The position numbers were made by a program, and so were the translations under genes. Below the pieces are notes generated by a model that saw nothing but the letters and a program-made list of their open reading frames with translations, did not search any database and was not told the origin of the DNA. Source: Pseudomonas botevensis (GTDB taxonomy: Bacteria > Pseudomonadota > Gammaproteobacteria > Pseudomonadales > Pseudomonadaceae). From it: 64,000 nt of DNA. Below are positions 19,436 through 27,107 of this stretch, piece by piece (the first letter of the stretch is position 1; every line of letters begins with the position of its first letter). The stretch is taken from positions 1-64,000 of the forward strand of contig NZ_JAHTKI010000001.1 in the NCBI RefSeq assembly GCF_019145475.1. Reading direction: 5' to 3'.

Positions 19436-19669
19436 ATGAAACGTTTTGCTTTGGCGGTTCTCGGCCTTGCCCTCGCGACTGGCGCCGTGGCGGCACCGAA
19501 ACCCTGTGAAGAACTCAAGGCCGAGATCGAAGCCAAGATCCAGGCGCGCGGGGTCACGTCCTACACGCTGGAGATCGTCACCAACGATGAAGTCCACGAT
19601 CAGAACATGGTCGTCGGTTCGTGCGAGAACGGGACGAAGAAGATCATCTACCAGAAGAACGACCGTTGA
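19436..19669 (+). CDS. DUF1161 domain exported protein, copy 2
   Basis: This 77-residue protein has a signal peptide (MKRFALAVLGLALATGAVA) and the same layout as the 17306-17530 protein: KPCEELKAEIEAKIQARGV, then Cys in VGSCENG, then KKIIYQK. CAGGGAG precedes the ATG. The two copies flank the LLM/OsmC pair. The function is unknown. Confidence 0.88.
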   Translation: MKRFALAVLGLALATGAVAAPKPCEELKAEIEAKIQARGVTSYTLEIVTNDEVHDQNMVVGSCENGTKKIIYQKNDR

Positions 19670-19675
19670 GAGGCC

Positions 19676-20095
19676 TCAGATGATGCAGTAGGACTCACGG
19701 TCCTCGGCGACGATTTCCTGCCTGTCGTTGTACAGCCGGGCACTCGGGGTAAACGCCAGCGAGCGCCCTTCCAGCCTGTAGCGCTTCCCGGCCTCGAAAT
19801 GGTCGTAGCGGATGGTCAGATAGCAGAGGCGTTCCATCGGCCCGGTCATCAGGCTGCCGCCACCACCGAACACTTCGAAGTCGAACCGCACGCGCAGCTC
19901 ATGGCTGCCCGGCGTCACCTGGAAATAGCGCCCGTCGCTCAGCCGCTGGTTGTCCAGACGATCGGCCATGAGCAGTTTGCCGCCCGGGGTCGGTGTGGCG
20001 AATTCGACCCAGGCCATTTGCGGATTGACCGGTGGCAATGGCGTCTGGCAACCGGCGATAGCGCCGACGGCGAGCAACAGCATCAACTTGCGCAT
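19676..20095 (-). CDS. Putative lipoprotein of unknown function, copy A
   Basis: This 139-residue protein has a lipoprotein signal (LMLLLAVGAIAGC) with the lipid-modified Cys at residue 15. The body has a PGSHELRVRFDFEVF strand pattern, and the C-terminus has RLEGRSLAFTPSARLYNDR. It is paralogous to the next gene upstream (20137-20559), sharing the RYFQV/EVxPGSHEL segment and the KRYRLEG/QRYQLQAG segment. The start at 20095 removes 11 unsupported residues. I do not recognise a function; outer-membrane attachment is likely. Confidence 0.8.
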   Translation of the reverse strand: MRKLMLLLAVGAIAGCQTPLPPVNPQMAWVEFATPTPGGKLLMADRLDNQRLSDGRYFQVTPGSHELRVRFDFEVFGGGGSLMTGPMERLCYLTIRYDHFEAGKRYRLEGRSLAFTPSARLYNDRQEIVAEDRESYCII

Positions 20096-20136
20096 GATTG
20101 GATATCCCCTGTTCCGGACATCCAGCATAACGCCGA

Positions 20137-20559
20137 TCAGGTGCCCTGACAGCCCGCCGGCGTGCCTTGGCCGACCACTTTGCGCTGCTGGTCATAGAGT
20201 TTGGCCCAAGGCCGGAAACCGATATTCCCGGCCTGCAGCTGATAACGCTGGCCGGCGTTGAAGTCCTTGAATTTCAGGCTCAACTGACAGTCGCGCCACA
20301 GCGTCTGGGCGTCGGGGCCGATGTTGGTCGCTTCCACCGGAAACTGGTAACGCACTTTCAGCTCATGGCTGCCGGGCTGCACTTCGAAATAACGTTTGTC
20401 GACAGCAGCCTTGGCGTCGACCTGCAACGCTTGCAACGCCGTGTCCTGTTGCCGGGCATCCAGATCGATCCAGGCCTGGGAAGGGTCAGGGTTGGGCATT
20501 CCGAATCCGGCACAACCGGCCAGTGTCAGCAGGCCTCCAGTCAGCATCAACATGCGCAT
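20137..20559 (-). CDS. Putative lipoprotein of unknown function, copy B
   Basis: This 140-residue protein has a lipobox (LLTLAGC, Cys16) and the conserved RYFEVQPGSHELKVRYQF segment found in the neighbouring copy A. C-terminal GFRPWAKLYDQQRKVV matches the A copy's SARLYNDRQEIV. The 41-base gap between the two suggests one transcript. The function is unknown. Confidence 0.82.
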   Translation of the reverse strand: MRMLMLTGGLLTLAGCAGFGMPNPDPSQAWIDLDARQQDTALQALQVDAKAAVDKRYFEVQPGSHELKVRYQFPVEATNIGPDAQTLWRDCQLSLKFKDFNAGQRYQLQAGNIGFRPWAKLYDQQRKVVGQGTPAGCQGT

Positions 20560-20618
20560 AGCGAAGCTCCAATGGGCGGGATAGTCTTGCGGGCAGACTT
20601 TCCAGGGATGTTCTTATT

Positions 20619-21695
20619 GTGATCAGGCCGTTTCCAAGCCTTGGGTTACTTGATCGCGTTTTGCGGGTTTTGTTTCCGGGTGCGTTGTTTTTGTTACTCA
20701 ACGGTTGCTCCAGCCTTGGCTACTACAGCCAACTGGCCTCGGGGCAGATGCAATTGCTGCGGGCGCGGGAGCCGGTGAGTGAGGTCATCGCCGACCCGAG
20801 TCGCGACCCGACCCTGCGCGCGCACCTGGTCCAGTCGCAGAAAGCCCGGGCCTTCGCCAGCGAGCACCTGCACCTGCCGGACAACCAGAGTTATCGCCTG
20901 TACGCCGACATCGGCCGGCCCTATGTGGTGTGGAATGTGTTCGCCACCCCGGAGTTTTCCCTGACCCCGCAAAACCATTGTTTCCCGATTGCCGGGTGCG
21001 TGGCCTATCGCGGCTACTACAGCCAGAGCGCGGCCCGGGGCGAGGCGGCGATCCAGCGCCTGCAAGGCATGGACGTATCGATTGGCAGTGTGGAAGCCTA
21101 TTCGACCCTGGGCTGGTTCAACGATCCGATTCTCAACTCGATGATGGGCTGGGGCGACGAGCGGCTGGCGACGCTGATCTTTCATGAGCTGGCGCATCAG
21201 CGCTTTTATGTACAGGACGACACCGAGTTCAACGAGTCCTTCGCCACGTTCGTCGAGCAGGAAGGCACTCGCCAGTGGCGGGCATTTCGCGGACTGCCGG
21301 CCGATCACGACGCGCAGTTGCAACGACGCGATCAATTCATTCAGTTGGTGCTCGATACCCGGACCCGTCTGGAAAAACTCTACGCGCAACCCTTGCCCGC
21401 CGAGCAGATGCGCACGCGCAAGGCCGCTGAGTTCGAACGGTTTCGCCGGGATTACCGGACCCTGCGCGATAGCCAGTGGGCCGGGGACAAACGTTATGAC
21501 ACCTGGGTCAATGCGCCACTGAACAATGCCCGGTTGTTGCCGTTCGGGCTGTATGACCAGTGGGTGTCAGCGTTCGCCGAGCTGTTCCGACAGGCCGGCG
21601 GCGATTGGCAGCGCTTTTATGCACAGGTCGAGAAGCTGGGGGGATTGCCGGCCAGGGAGCGCAAGGTGGCGCTGCAAGCCCTGGCAGGCTCATAA
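20619..21695 (+). CDS. Putative zinc aminopeptidase lipoprotein (PF10023 type)
   Basis: This 358-residue protein belongs to the 'putative aminopeptidase' family of proteobacteria. It carries a lipobox near the N-terminus (FLLLNGC, Cys30) and a zinc motif HELAH at residues 189-193, with the downstream metal-binding glutamate likely in NESFATFVEQEG. The GTG at 20619 follows CCAGGGA with good spacing. It is divergent from the two lipoproteins. Substrates are not known; membrane anchoring and zinc hydrolase activity are inferred. Confidence 0.85.
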   Translation: MIRPFPSLGLLDRVLRVLFPGALFLLLNGCSSLGYYSQLASGQMQLLRAREPVSEVIADPSRDPTLRAHLVQSQKARAFASEHLHLPDNQSYRLYADIGRPYVVWNVFATPEFSLTPQNHCFPIAGCVAYRGYYSQSAARGEAAIQRLQGMDVSIGSVEAYSTLGWFNDPILNSMMGWGDERLATLIFHELAHQRFYVQDDTEFNESFATFVEQEGTRQWRAFRGLPADHDAQLQRRDQFIQLVLDTRTRLEKLYAQPLPAEQMRTRKAAEFERFRRDYRTLRDSQWAGDKRYDTWVNAPLNNARLLPFGLYDQWVSAFAELFRQAGGDWQRFYAQVEKLGGLPARERKVALQALAGS

Positions 21696-21703
21696 CCTTT
21701 ATT

Positions 21704-21731
21704 GGCACGGGCTCGCCCGCGAAGGCGACTC
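21704..21731. repeat. REP-like extragenic palindromic sequence (single)
   Basis: GGGCTCGCCCGCGAAGGCGA in a gene end-to-end gap resembles the common Pseudomonas REP family (GGGCTTGCTCGCGAA-like). It lies between two convergent genes, the usual site for REPs. Confidence 0.45.
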
Positions 21732-21733
21732 CC

Positions 21734-22384
21734 TCAACGCCGCAAAAACGCCTGGTGCAACTCATCCAGCGTCTCGAAGTGATAAGCAGGGGCCTCGGCG
21801 CTCAGCTCTTCGTGACTGCCAAACCCATACCCCACCGCCGCCGCATCCAGCCCGTTGCTGCGCGCACCGATCAGGTCATGCTTGCGGTCGCCGATCATCA
21901 GGGTGTCGGCCGGGTTCAGTCCTTCCTCGGCCACCAGATGGGCAATCAGCTCGACCTTGTTGGTGCGGGTGCCGTCCAGTTCGCTGCCGTAAATCACCTT
22001 GAAGTGCCGGGCGAAGTCGAAGTGCCGGGCGATTTCCCGGGCGAACACCCACGGCTTGGATGTCGCAATGTAGAGCTGCCGCCCCTGGCCGCCGAGGGTT
22101 TCCAGCAACGGCGTGACGCCATCGAACACGCGGTTTTCGTACAGGCCGGTGACTTTGAAGCGCTCGCGATAGAAATTCACCGCCTCCCAGGCCTTGGCTT
22201 CGTCGAATCCGTAGAACTGCATGAACGCCTGCAACAGCGGCGGGCCGATGAAGTGTTCCAGTTTGCTCAGATCCGGCTCATCGATGCCGAGCTTGCCCAA
22301 GGCGAACTGGATGGAACGGGTGATGCCCTCACGCGGGTCGGTCAGGGTGCCATCGAGGTCGAACAGTACAGTCTGGTAATGCAT
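21734..22384 (-). CDS. HAD-family hydrolase, phosphoglycolate phosphatase-like
   Basis: This 216-residue protein has the four HAD motifs: FDLDGTLTD (residues about 8-16, nucleophile Asp9), the Ser/Thr in IATSKP, a Lys in the cap-core junction region, and MIGDRKHDL. The cap is of the Gph/PyrP type. Phosphoglycolate or pyrophosphate are possible substrates. It lies 18 bases after the carbonic-anhydrase-like gene, so the two are likely co-transcribed. Confidence 0.87.
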   Translation of the reverse strand: MHYQTVLFDLDGTLTDPREGITRSIQFALGKLGIDEPDLSKLEHFIGPPLLQAFMQFYGFDEAKAWEAVNFYRERFKVTGLYENRVFDGVTPLLETLGGQGRQLYIATSKPWVFAREIARHFDFARHFKVIYGSELDGTRTNKVELIAHLVAEEGLNPADTLMIGDRKHDLIGARSNGLDAAAVGYGFGSHEELSAEAPAYHFETLDELHQAFLRR

Positions 22385-22402
22385 GGGAATTCCAAAGTCG
22401 GT

Positions 22403-22948
22403 TCAGAGGGTGTCGTAGCCTTCGGCCAGATGCAGGTCCTTGAGCTTCACGTAGTTCGCCGCGCTGTAGGTGAAAAAGGCGCTTTCCTTGTCGGACAGTG
22501 GCCGGATCTGCTTCACCGGGCTGCCGACGTACAGAAAACCGCTTTGCAAACGCTTGCCCGGGGGCACCAGGCTACCGGCGCCGATGATCACATCGTCCTC
22601 GACCACCGCGCCGTCCATGACGATGCTGCCCATGCCGATCAGCACGCGACTGCCGACGGTGCAGCCATGCAGCATGACCTTGTGGGCGATGGTCACATCG
22701 TCACCGATCAGCAACGGGAAACCGTCCGGGTTGAAAGGGCCGGCGTGGGTGATGTGCAACACGCAGCCGTCCTGGACGCTGGTGCGCGCGCCGATGCGGA
22801 TGCGGTGCATGTCGCCACGGATCACCGTCAGCGGCCAGACGGAGCTGTCTTCACCGATTTCGACGTCGCCGATCACCACCGCCGAGCCGTCGACAAAAGC
22901 GCCTTTGCTCAAACGTGGCGTGTGATTCTGGTACTTGCGAAGGGACAC
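22403..22948 (-). CDS. Gamma carbonic anhydrase-like hexapeptide-repeat protein
   Basis: This 181-residue protein is a left-handed beta-helix of the gamma carbonic anhydrase family (YrdA/CaiE-like). Hexapeptide repeats run through residues about 18-130. Potential zinc-ligand histidines occur in CVLHITH and KVMLHGC. The GTG at 22948 follows AGAGAG; a longer upstream frame crosses toward prlC and is unlikely. Many bacterial members have weak or no anhydrase activity, so catalysis is uncertain. Confidence 0.88.
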   Translation of the reverse strand: MSLRKYQNHTPRLSKGAFVDGSAVVIGDVEIGEDSSVWPLTVIRGDMHRIRIGARTSVQDGCVLHITHAGPFNPDGFPLLIGDDVTIAHKVMLHGCTVGSRVLIGMGSIVMDGAVVEDDVIIGAGSLVPPGKRLQSGFLYVGSPVKQIRPLSDKESAFFTYSAANYVKLKDLHLAEGYDTL

Positions 22949-23037
22949 GATAATTTCTCTCTCTGTCGCCGATAGCTGCGGTTGCTGCCGATTGTAATTA
23001 AGATGGCCGCATGTTTCTCCCAGCCAAGGTGCCAACC

Positions 23038-25089
23038 GTGAGCGTGAACAACCCTCTTTTGCAGTCCTACGACCTGCCGCCGTTCTCCACGATCCGTGCC
23101 GAACACGTCCTGCCGGCCATCGAAACCATCCTGGCCGACAACCGCGCCGCCATCGCCGGGATCCTCAAGACTCAAGGTCAGAACCCGACCTGGGCCGGCC
23201 TGGTCCTGGCGATGGACGAACTCAATGATCGCCTGGGCGCCGCCTGGAGTCCGGTCAGCCACCTCAACGCCGTGTGCAACAGCGCCGAACTGCGTGAGGC
23301 CTACGAGTCGTGCCTGCCGGCCTTGAGCGCCTACTCCACCGAGATGGGCCAGAACCGCGAACTGTTCCAGGCCTATGAAGCCCTGGCCAACAGCCCGGAA
23401 GCCGCCGGTTTCGACGTGGCGCAGAAAACCATTCTGGAACACGCCCTGCGCGATTTCCGTCTGTCGGGTATCGATCTGCCGGAAGCCGAGCAGAAGCGCT
23501 ACGCCGAAGTGCAGAGCAAGCTTTCCGAGCTGGGCAGCCGTTTCTCCAACCAACTGCTCGACGCCACCCAGGCCTGGACCAAGCACGTCACCGATGAAGC
23601 CGCCCTCGCGGGCCTGACCGATTCGGCGAAGGCGCAAATGGCTGCCGCCGCGCAGGCCAAGGCGCTGGACGGCTGGCTGATCACCCTGGAATTCCCGAGC
23701 TACTACGCGGTGATGACCTACGCGCAAGACCGTGCCCTGCGCGAAGAAGTCTACGCCGCCTACTGCACCCGCGCCTCGGACCAAGGCCCGAACGCCGGGC
23801 AGAACGACAACGGCCCGGTGATGGGCGAAATCCTCGACCTGCGCCAGGAACTGGCGAAACTGTTGGGCTTCAGCAGTTTCTCCGAGCTGAGCCTGGCGAC
23901 CAAAATGGCCGAGTCCAGCGACCAGGTACTGAGTTTCCTGCGCGACCTCGCCAAGCGCAGCAAACCGTTCGCCGCCCAGGACCTGCAACAGCTCAAGGCC
24001 TACGCCGCCGAACAAGGCTGCGCCGACCTGCAAAGCTGGGACAGCGGTTTCTACGGTGAAAAACTCCGTGAACAGCGCTACAGCGTGGCCCAGGAAACCC
24101 TGCGCGCCTATTTCCCGATCGACAAGGTGCTGAGCGGCCTGTTCGCCATCGTCCAGCGTCTGTACGGCATCGAAATTGCCGAACTGAAAGGCTTCGACAC
24201 CTGGCACCCGGATGTACGTCTGTTCGAAATCAAGGAAAACGGCCAGCACGTCGGCCGCTTCTTCTTCGACCTCTACGCCCGCGCCAACAAGCGCGGCGGC
24301 GCCTGGATGGACGGCGCCCGCGACCGTCGCCGCACCGCTGACGGCGTGCTGCAAAGCCCGGTGGCCAACCTGGTGTGCAACTTCACCCCGGCCGTCAGCG
24401 GCAAGCCTGCGCTGCTGACCCACGATGAAGTGACCACCCTGTTCCACGAATTCGGCCATGGTCTGCATCACCTGTTGACCCGCGTCGAGCATGCCGGTGT
24501 GTCCGGGATCAACGGCGTGGCGTGGGACGCGGTCGAGCTGCCGAGCCAGTTCATGGAAAACTGGTGCTGGGAGCCGGAAGGTCTGGCGCTGATTTCCGGC
24601 CACTACGAAAGCGGCGAGCCACTGCCCCAGGATCTGCTGGAAAAAATGCTCGCGGCGAAAAACTTCCAGTCCGGCCTGATGATGGTGCGTCAGCTTGAGT
24701 TCTCGCTGTTCGACTTCGAACTGCACGCCACCCCCGGCGACGGCCGCAGCGTCGCGCAGGTGCTCGAAGGCGTGCGCAACGAGGTTTCGGTGATGCGTCC
24801 GCCGGCTTACAACCGCTTCCCCAACAGTTTTGCGCACATCTTCGCTGGCGGTTACGCGGCGGGTTACTACAGCTACAAGTGGGCAGAAGTGCTGTCGGCC
24901 GATGCCTTCTCGAAGTTCGAAGAAGACGGCGTGCTCAACGCCGACACCGGCCGCGCCTTCCGCGAAGCGATCCTGGCGCGCGGCGGTTCGCAGGCACCGA
25001 TGGTGCTGTTCGTCGACTTCCGTGGCCGTGAGCCGTCGATTGACGCACTCTTGCGCCATAGCGGCCTGAGTGAGGACGCGGCAGCATGA
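23038..25089 (+). CDS. prlC: Oligopeptidase A (M3 metallopeptidase)
   Basis: This 683-residue cytoplasmic zinc peptidase degrades short peptides, including signal-peptide fragments. The M3 motif HEFGH lies at residues 470-474 with the third ligand Glu about 25 residues later. The GTG at 23038 gives the canonical MSVNNPLLQSYDLPPFS start; an ATG at 23011 would add nine residues. Its stop overlaps the next gene's ATG by four bases (ATGA), so the zinc ribbon protein is translationally coupled. Confidence 0.95.
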   Translation: MSVNNPLLQSYDLPPFSTIRAEHVLPAIETILADNRAAIAGILKTQGQNPTWAGLVLAMDELNDRLGAAWSPVSHLNAVCNSAELREAYESCLPALSAYSTEMGQNRELFQAYEALANSPEAAGFDVAQKTILEHALRDFRLSGIDLPEAEQKRYAEVQSKLSELGSRFSNQLLDATQAWTKHVTDEAALAGLTDSAKAQMAAAAQAKALDGWLITLEFPSYYAVMTYAQDRALREEVYAAYCTRASDQGPNAGQNDNGPVMGEILDLRQELAKLLGFSSFSELSLATKMAESSDQVLSFLRDLAKRSKPFAAQDLQQLKAYAAEQGCADLQSWDSGFYGEKLREQRYSVAQETLRAYFPIDKVLSGLFAIVQRLYGIEIAELKGFDTWHPDVRLFEIKENGQHVGRFFFDLYARANKRGGAWMDGARDRRRTADGVLQSPVANLVCNFTPAVSGKPALLTHDEVTTLFHEFGHGLHHLLTRVEHAGVSGINGVAWDAVELPSQFMENWCWEPEGLALISGHYESGEPLPQDLLEKMLAAKNFQSGLMMVRQLEFSLFDFELHATPGDGRSVAQVLEGVRNEVSVMRPPAYNRFPNSFAHIFAGGYAAGYYSYKWAEVLSADAFSKFEEDGVLNADTGRAFREAILARGGSQAPMVLFVDFRGREPSIDALLRHSGLSEDAAA

Positions 25090-25370
25090 GTGAGGCACCT
25101 GTGAAGACCAAGAAACGCTTTATCGCCGGGGCGGTCTGCCCGGCGTGCAGCGAGCAGGACAAGTTGATGATGTGGAGCGAAGACGACGTGCCGCACCGCG
25201 AATGTGTGGCTTGCGGTTATGCCGACACGCTCAATGCGCAGGGGTTGTCGGTTCCCAAAGAACTGGGCACACGGGTCAACACGAGTGGACTCAAACCGGC
25301 GCCGGACAAGACCGTCCAGACCGTGCAGTTCTTCCCGAATCCGAAGCTCGCGAAAAAGTCCGAAGACTGA
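25086..25370 (+). CDS. yheV: YheV-family putative zinc ribbon protein
   Basis: This 94-residue protein has two CxxC pairs, CPACSEQ (Cys18, Cys21) and CVACGY (Cys40, Cys43), forming a zinc ribbon, followed by a variable tail. It is the usual neighbour of prlC in gammaproteobacteria, and the four-base overlap keeps the two linked. The biochemical role is unknown. Confidence 0.88.
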   Translation: MSEAPVKTKKRFIAGAVCPACSEQDKLMMWSEDDVPHRECVACGYADTLNAQGLSVPKELGTRVNTSGLKPAPDKTVQTVQFFPNPKLAKKSED

Positions 25371-25380
25371 ACCAAGGGTT

Positions 25381-25409
25381 ACCTTCCACGGTGCAACGCC
25401 GTGGAAGGT
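25381..25409. terminator. Hairpin between convergent yheV and phosphatase genes
   Basis: ACCTTCCACGG (25381-25391) and CCGTGGAAGGT (25399-25409) form a perfect 11-base stem with a 7-base loop in a convergent gap. It lacks a long T-tract but is the only terminator candidate for either gene. Confidence 0.6.
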
Positions 25410-25415
25410 CCCGGT

Positions 25416-26060
25416 TTACTTGAGGTTGACGGTCTGGAACCAGCTCTTCATCGAGCAGGTGGCAAAAGCACTGGTGCTGCAATCGCCATTGGCCAGCGCG
25501 GTGCGCAGTTTGTCGGCATCGGCCTGCATCACGTAGCGAACGCTGTCCTTGAAGTGACCACTTTCGCCGAAACCGCCCTGAGTCATTTCATTCAACGCAT
25601 CTTCCTTGCTCCAGCCCTGGATAACGATCCGGTACATCGCCGCCATCAGGCCGGTACGGTCGGAACCGTGTTTGCAATGCATCAACACCGGGCCGTTGGC
25701 TTCGGCAGCCTGAATCGCCCGCAGAGTCTTGAGCACATCGGCGTCGTCAACATGGTTGGTGCGGTACGGCAACTGCACCTGATTGATGCCGGGACTCGTC
25801 AGCCACCGCGAATCCGCTTCCGGGAGGAAGTTGATGACCGTGGCGACCTTGAGATTGTTCAGCAGCGGCACCGCGCCGCTATCCGGCAGCGCGCTGCGGT
25901 ATAGGGTCGGCGACATCTGGAACAGGTTGTATTGCACCTCGACCGGTTGCGCCCATTCTGCGGGCCGGACAGCAGGAGCATCGGCGGCATGGGCGGGTAT
26001 CGAGCTGAACAGGAAAAACAGCGAAAAACCGATTGCAGAGGAAAAACGCTTCAAGGACAT
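25416..26060 (-). CDS. Periplasmic dual-specificity protein phosphatase (TpbA-like)
   Basis: This 214-residue protein has a signal peptide (FSLFFLFSSIPAHA, cleavage near residue 26) and a cysteine phosphatase signature HCKHGSDRTG (residues about 126-135, CX5R). This places it in the tyrosine/dual-specificity phosphatase family exported to the periplasm. P. aeruginosa TpbA has this layout and dephosphorylates the diguanylate cyclase TpbB to lower c-di-GMP. Whether this protein is its orthologue is not provable here; the general acid Asp is likely in NHVDDAD. The start at 26060 omits 21 unsupported residues. Confidence 0.82.
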   Translation of the reverse strand: MSLKRFSSAIGFSLFFLFSSIPAHAADAPAVRPAEWAQPVEVQYNLFQMSPTLYRSALPDSGAVPLLNNLKVATVINFLPEADSRWLTSPGINQVQLPYRTNHVDDADVLKTLRAIQAAEANGPVLMHCKHGSDRTGLMAAMYRIVIQGWSKEDALNEMTQGGFGESGHFKDSVRYVMQADADKLRTALANGDCSTSAFATCSMKSWFQTVNLK

Positions 26061-26361
26061 GCTGTGCGGTGACCGTATGTTATTTCGCCAGTGAAGGCCG
26101 CAGCTTGCGCGCCAGGCAGTCAAATCCCTGTGAGCCGCTTGTCAAAGAAACGTGAATCGGTGGTGATCTTTCATCGCAAAAATCAGGCTTTTTTCAGCTG
26201 AATCGCTTCATCCGATTGCTTAGCCTGCTACCATTTGTCACAGCATGTTGCAGACGTGTCCCCTTTCTCCGGGTCATCACCCGCCACGTCGCAGCCACGA
26301 ACCCCGAAAGCCGCCCACAGAAAACGGCTGACAACCCTCAATGCCTGATGAGGTACACCCC
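26061..26361. promoter_or_regulatory. 301-base divergent intergenic region
   Basis: This gap separates the leftward phosphatase from the rightward gluconate dehydrogenase operon and must hold both promoters. No RNA, repeat or clear operator could be identified. A TGAGGTACA ribosome-binding site (26348-26356) precedes the operon's first ATG. Confidence 0.5.
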
Positions 26362-27105
26362 ATGTCTGATGAAAATCGAGACAACCCGCGGCGTGATTTT
26401 TTGCGCAAATCCCTGACCCTGATTCCCGTGGTCACCCTTGCCGGCACCGGCCTGGGCAGCAGCGTGCTGCAAGCCGCTCCCGAGAGCGCGCCAGCACCGC
26501 AACCTGTTCGCGCCAATGCCAACGCAGGCACCTATGAACCGACCTGGTTCACCGCTGAAGAATGGGCATTCATCAATGCCGCCGTGGCGCAGCTGATTCC
26601 CAACGACGCCCAGGGTCCCGGCGCCCTCGAGGCCGGCGTGCCGGAGTACATCGACCGACAGATGAATACCCCGTATGCCGCTGGCGCCCTGTGGTACATG
26701 CAAGGCCCGTTCAATGCCGACGCGGCGCCCGAGATGGGCTGGCAGAGCAAACTGGTGCCCAAAGAGATTTATCGCCTCGGCATCGCCGCCACGGATCAGT
26801 GGGCAAAATCCCTCAACGGTAAAGTATTTGCTGAGCAAGACAGCGCTACCCGAGACGATTTGCTAAAACAGCTCGAAGCCGGCAAACCCCAGTTCGACAG
26901 CGTTCCGGCGAAGATTTTCTTCAATCTGCTGCTGCAGAACACCAAGGAAGGGTTCTTCTGCGACCCGATCCACGGTGGCAACAAAGGCATGGTCGGCTGG
27001 ACCATGATCGGCTTCCCCGGCGCCCGCGCCGATTTCATGGATTGGGTGGAACGCAACGAGCAATACCCCTTCCCGGCAGTTTCGATTCGCGGCGAGAGGG
27101 CGTGA
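26362..27105 (+). CDS. Gluconate 2-dehydrogenase gamma (small) subunit
   Basis: This 247-residue protein has a twin-arginine signal (RRDFLRKSLTLIPVVTLAG, residues about 11-29) and matches gluconate 2-dehydrogenase subunit 3. In this enzyme the gamma subunit carries the Tat signal for the co-exported flavoprotein, which has none. The first ATG in frame (26341) is displaced by a better ribosome-binding site for 26362. The following flavoprotein gene begins two bases after the stop, so the order gamma-flavoprotein-cytochrome c is an operon. Confidence 0.92.
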   Translation: MSDENRDNPRRDFLRKSLTLIPVVTLAGTGLGSSVLQAAPESAPAPQPVRANANAGTYEPTWFTAEEWAFINAAVAQLIPNDAQGPGALEAGVPEYIDRQMNTPYAAGALWYMQGPFNADAAPEMGWQSKLVPKEIYRLGIAATDQWAKSLNGKVFAEQDSATRDDLLKQLEAGKPQFDSVPAKIFFNLLLQNTKEGFFCDPIHGGNKGMVGWTMIGFPGARADFMDWVERNEQYPFPAVSIRGERA

Positions 27106-27107
27106 GC

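Noticed and set aside
22909..25098. A 729-codon minus-strand frame opposite prlC
   Set aside because: It mirrors a well-supported M3 peptidase gene and lacks any motif. The composition is that of a shadow frame.
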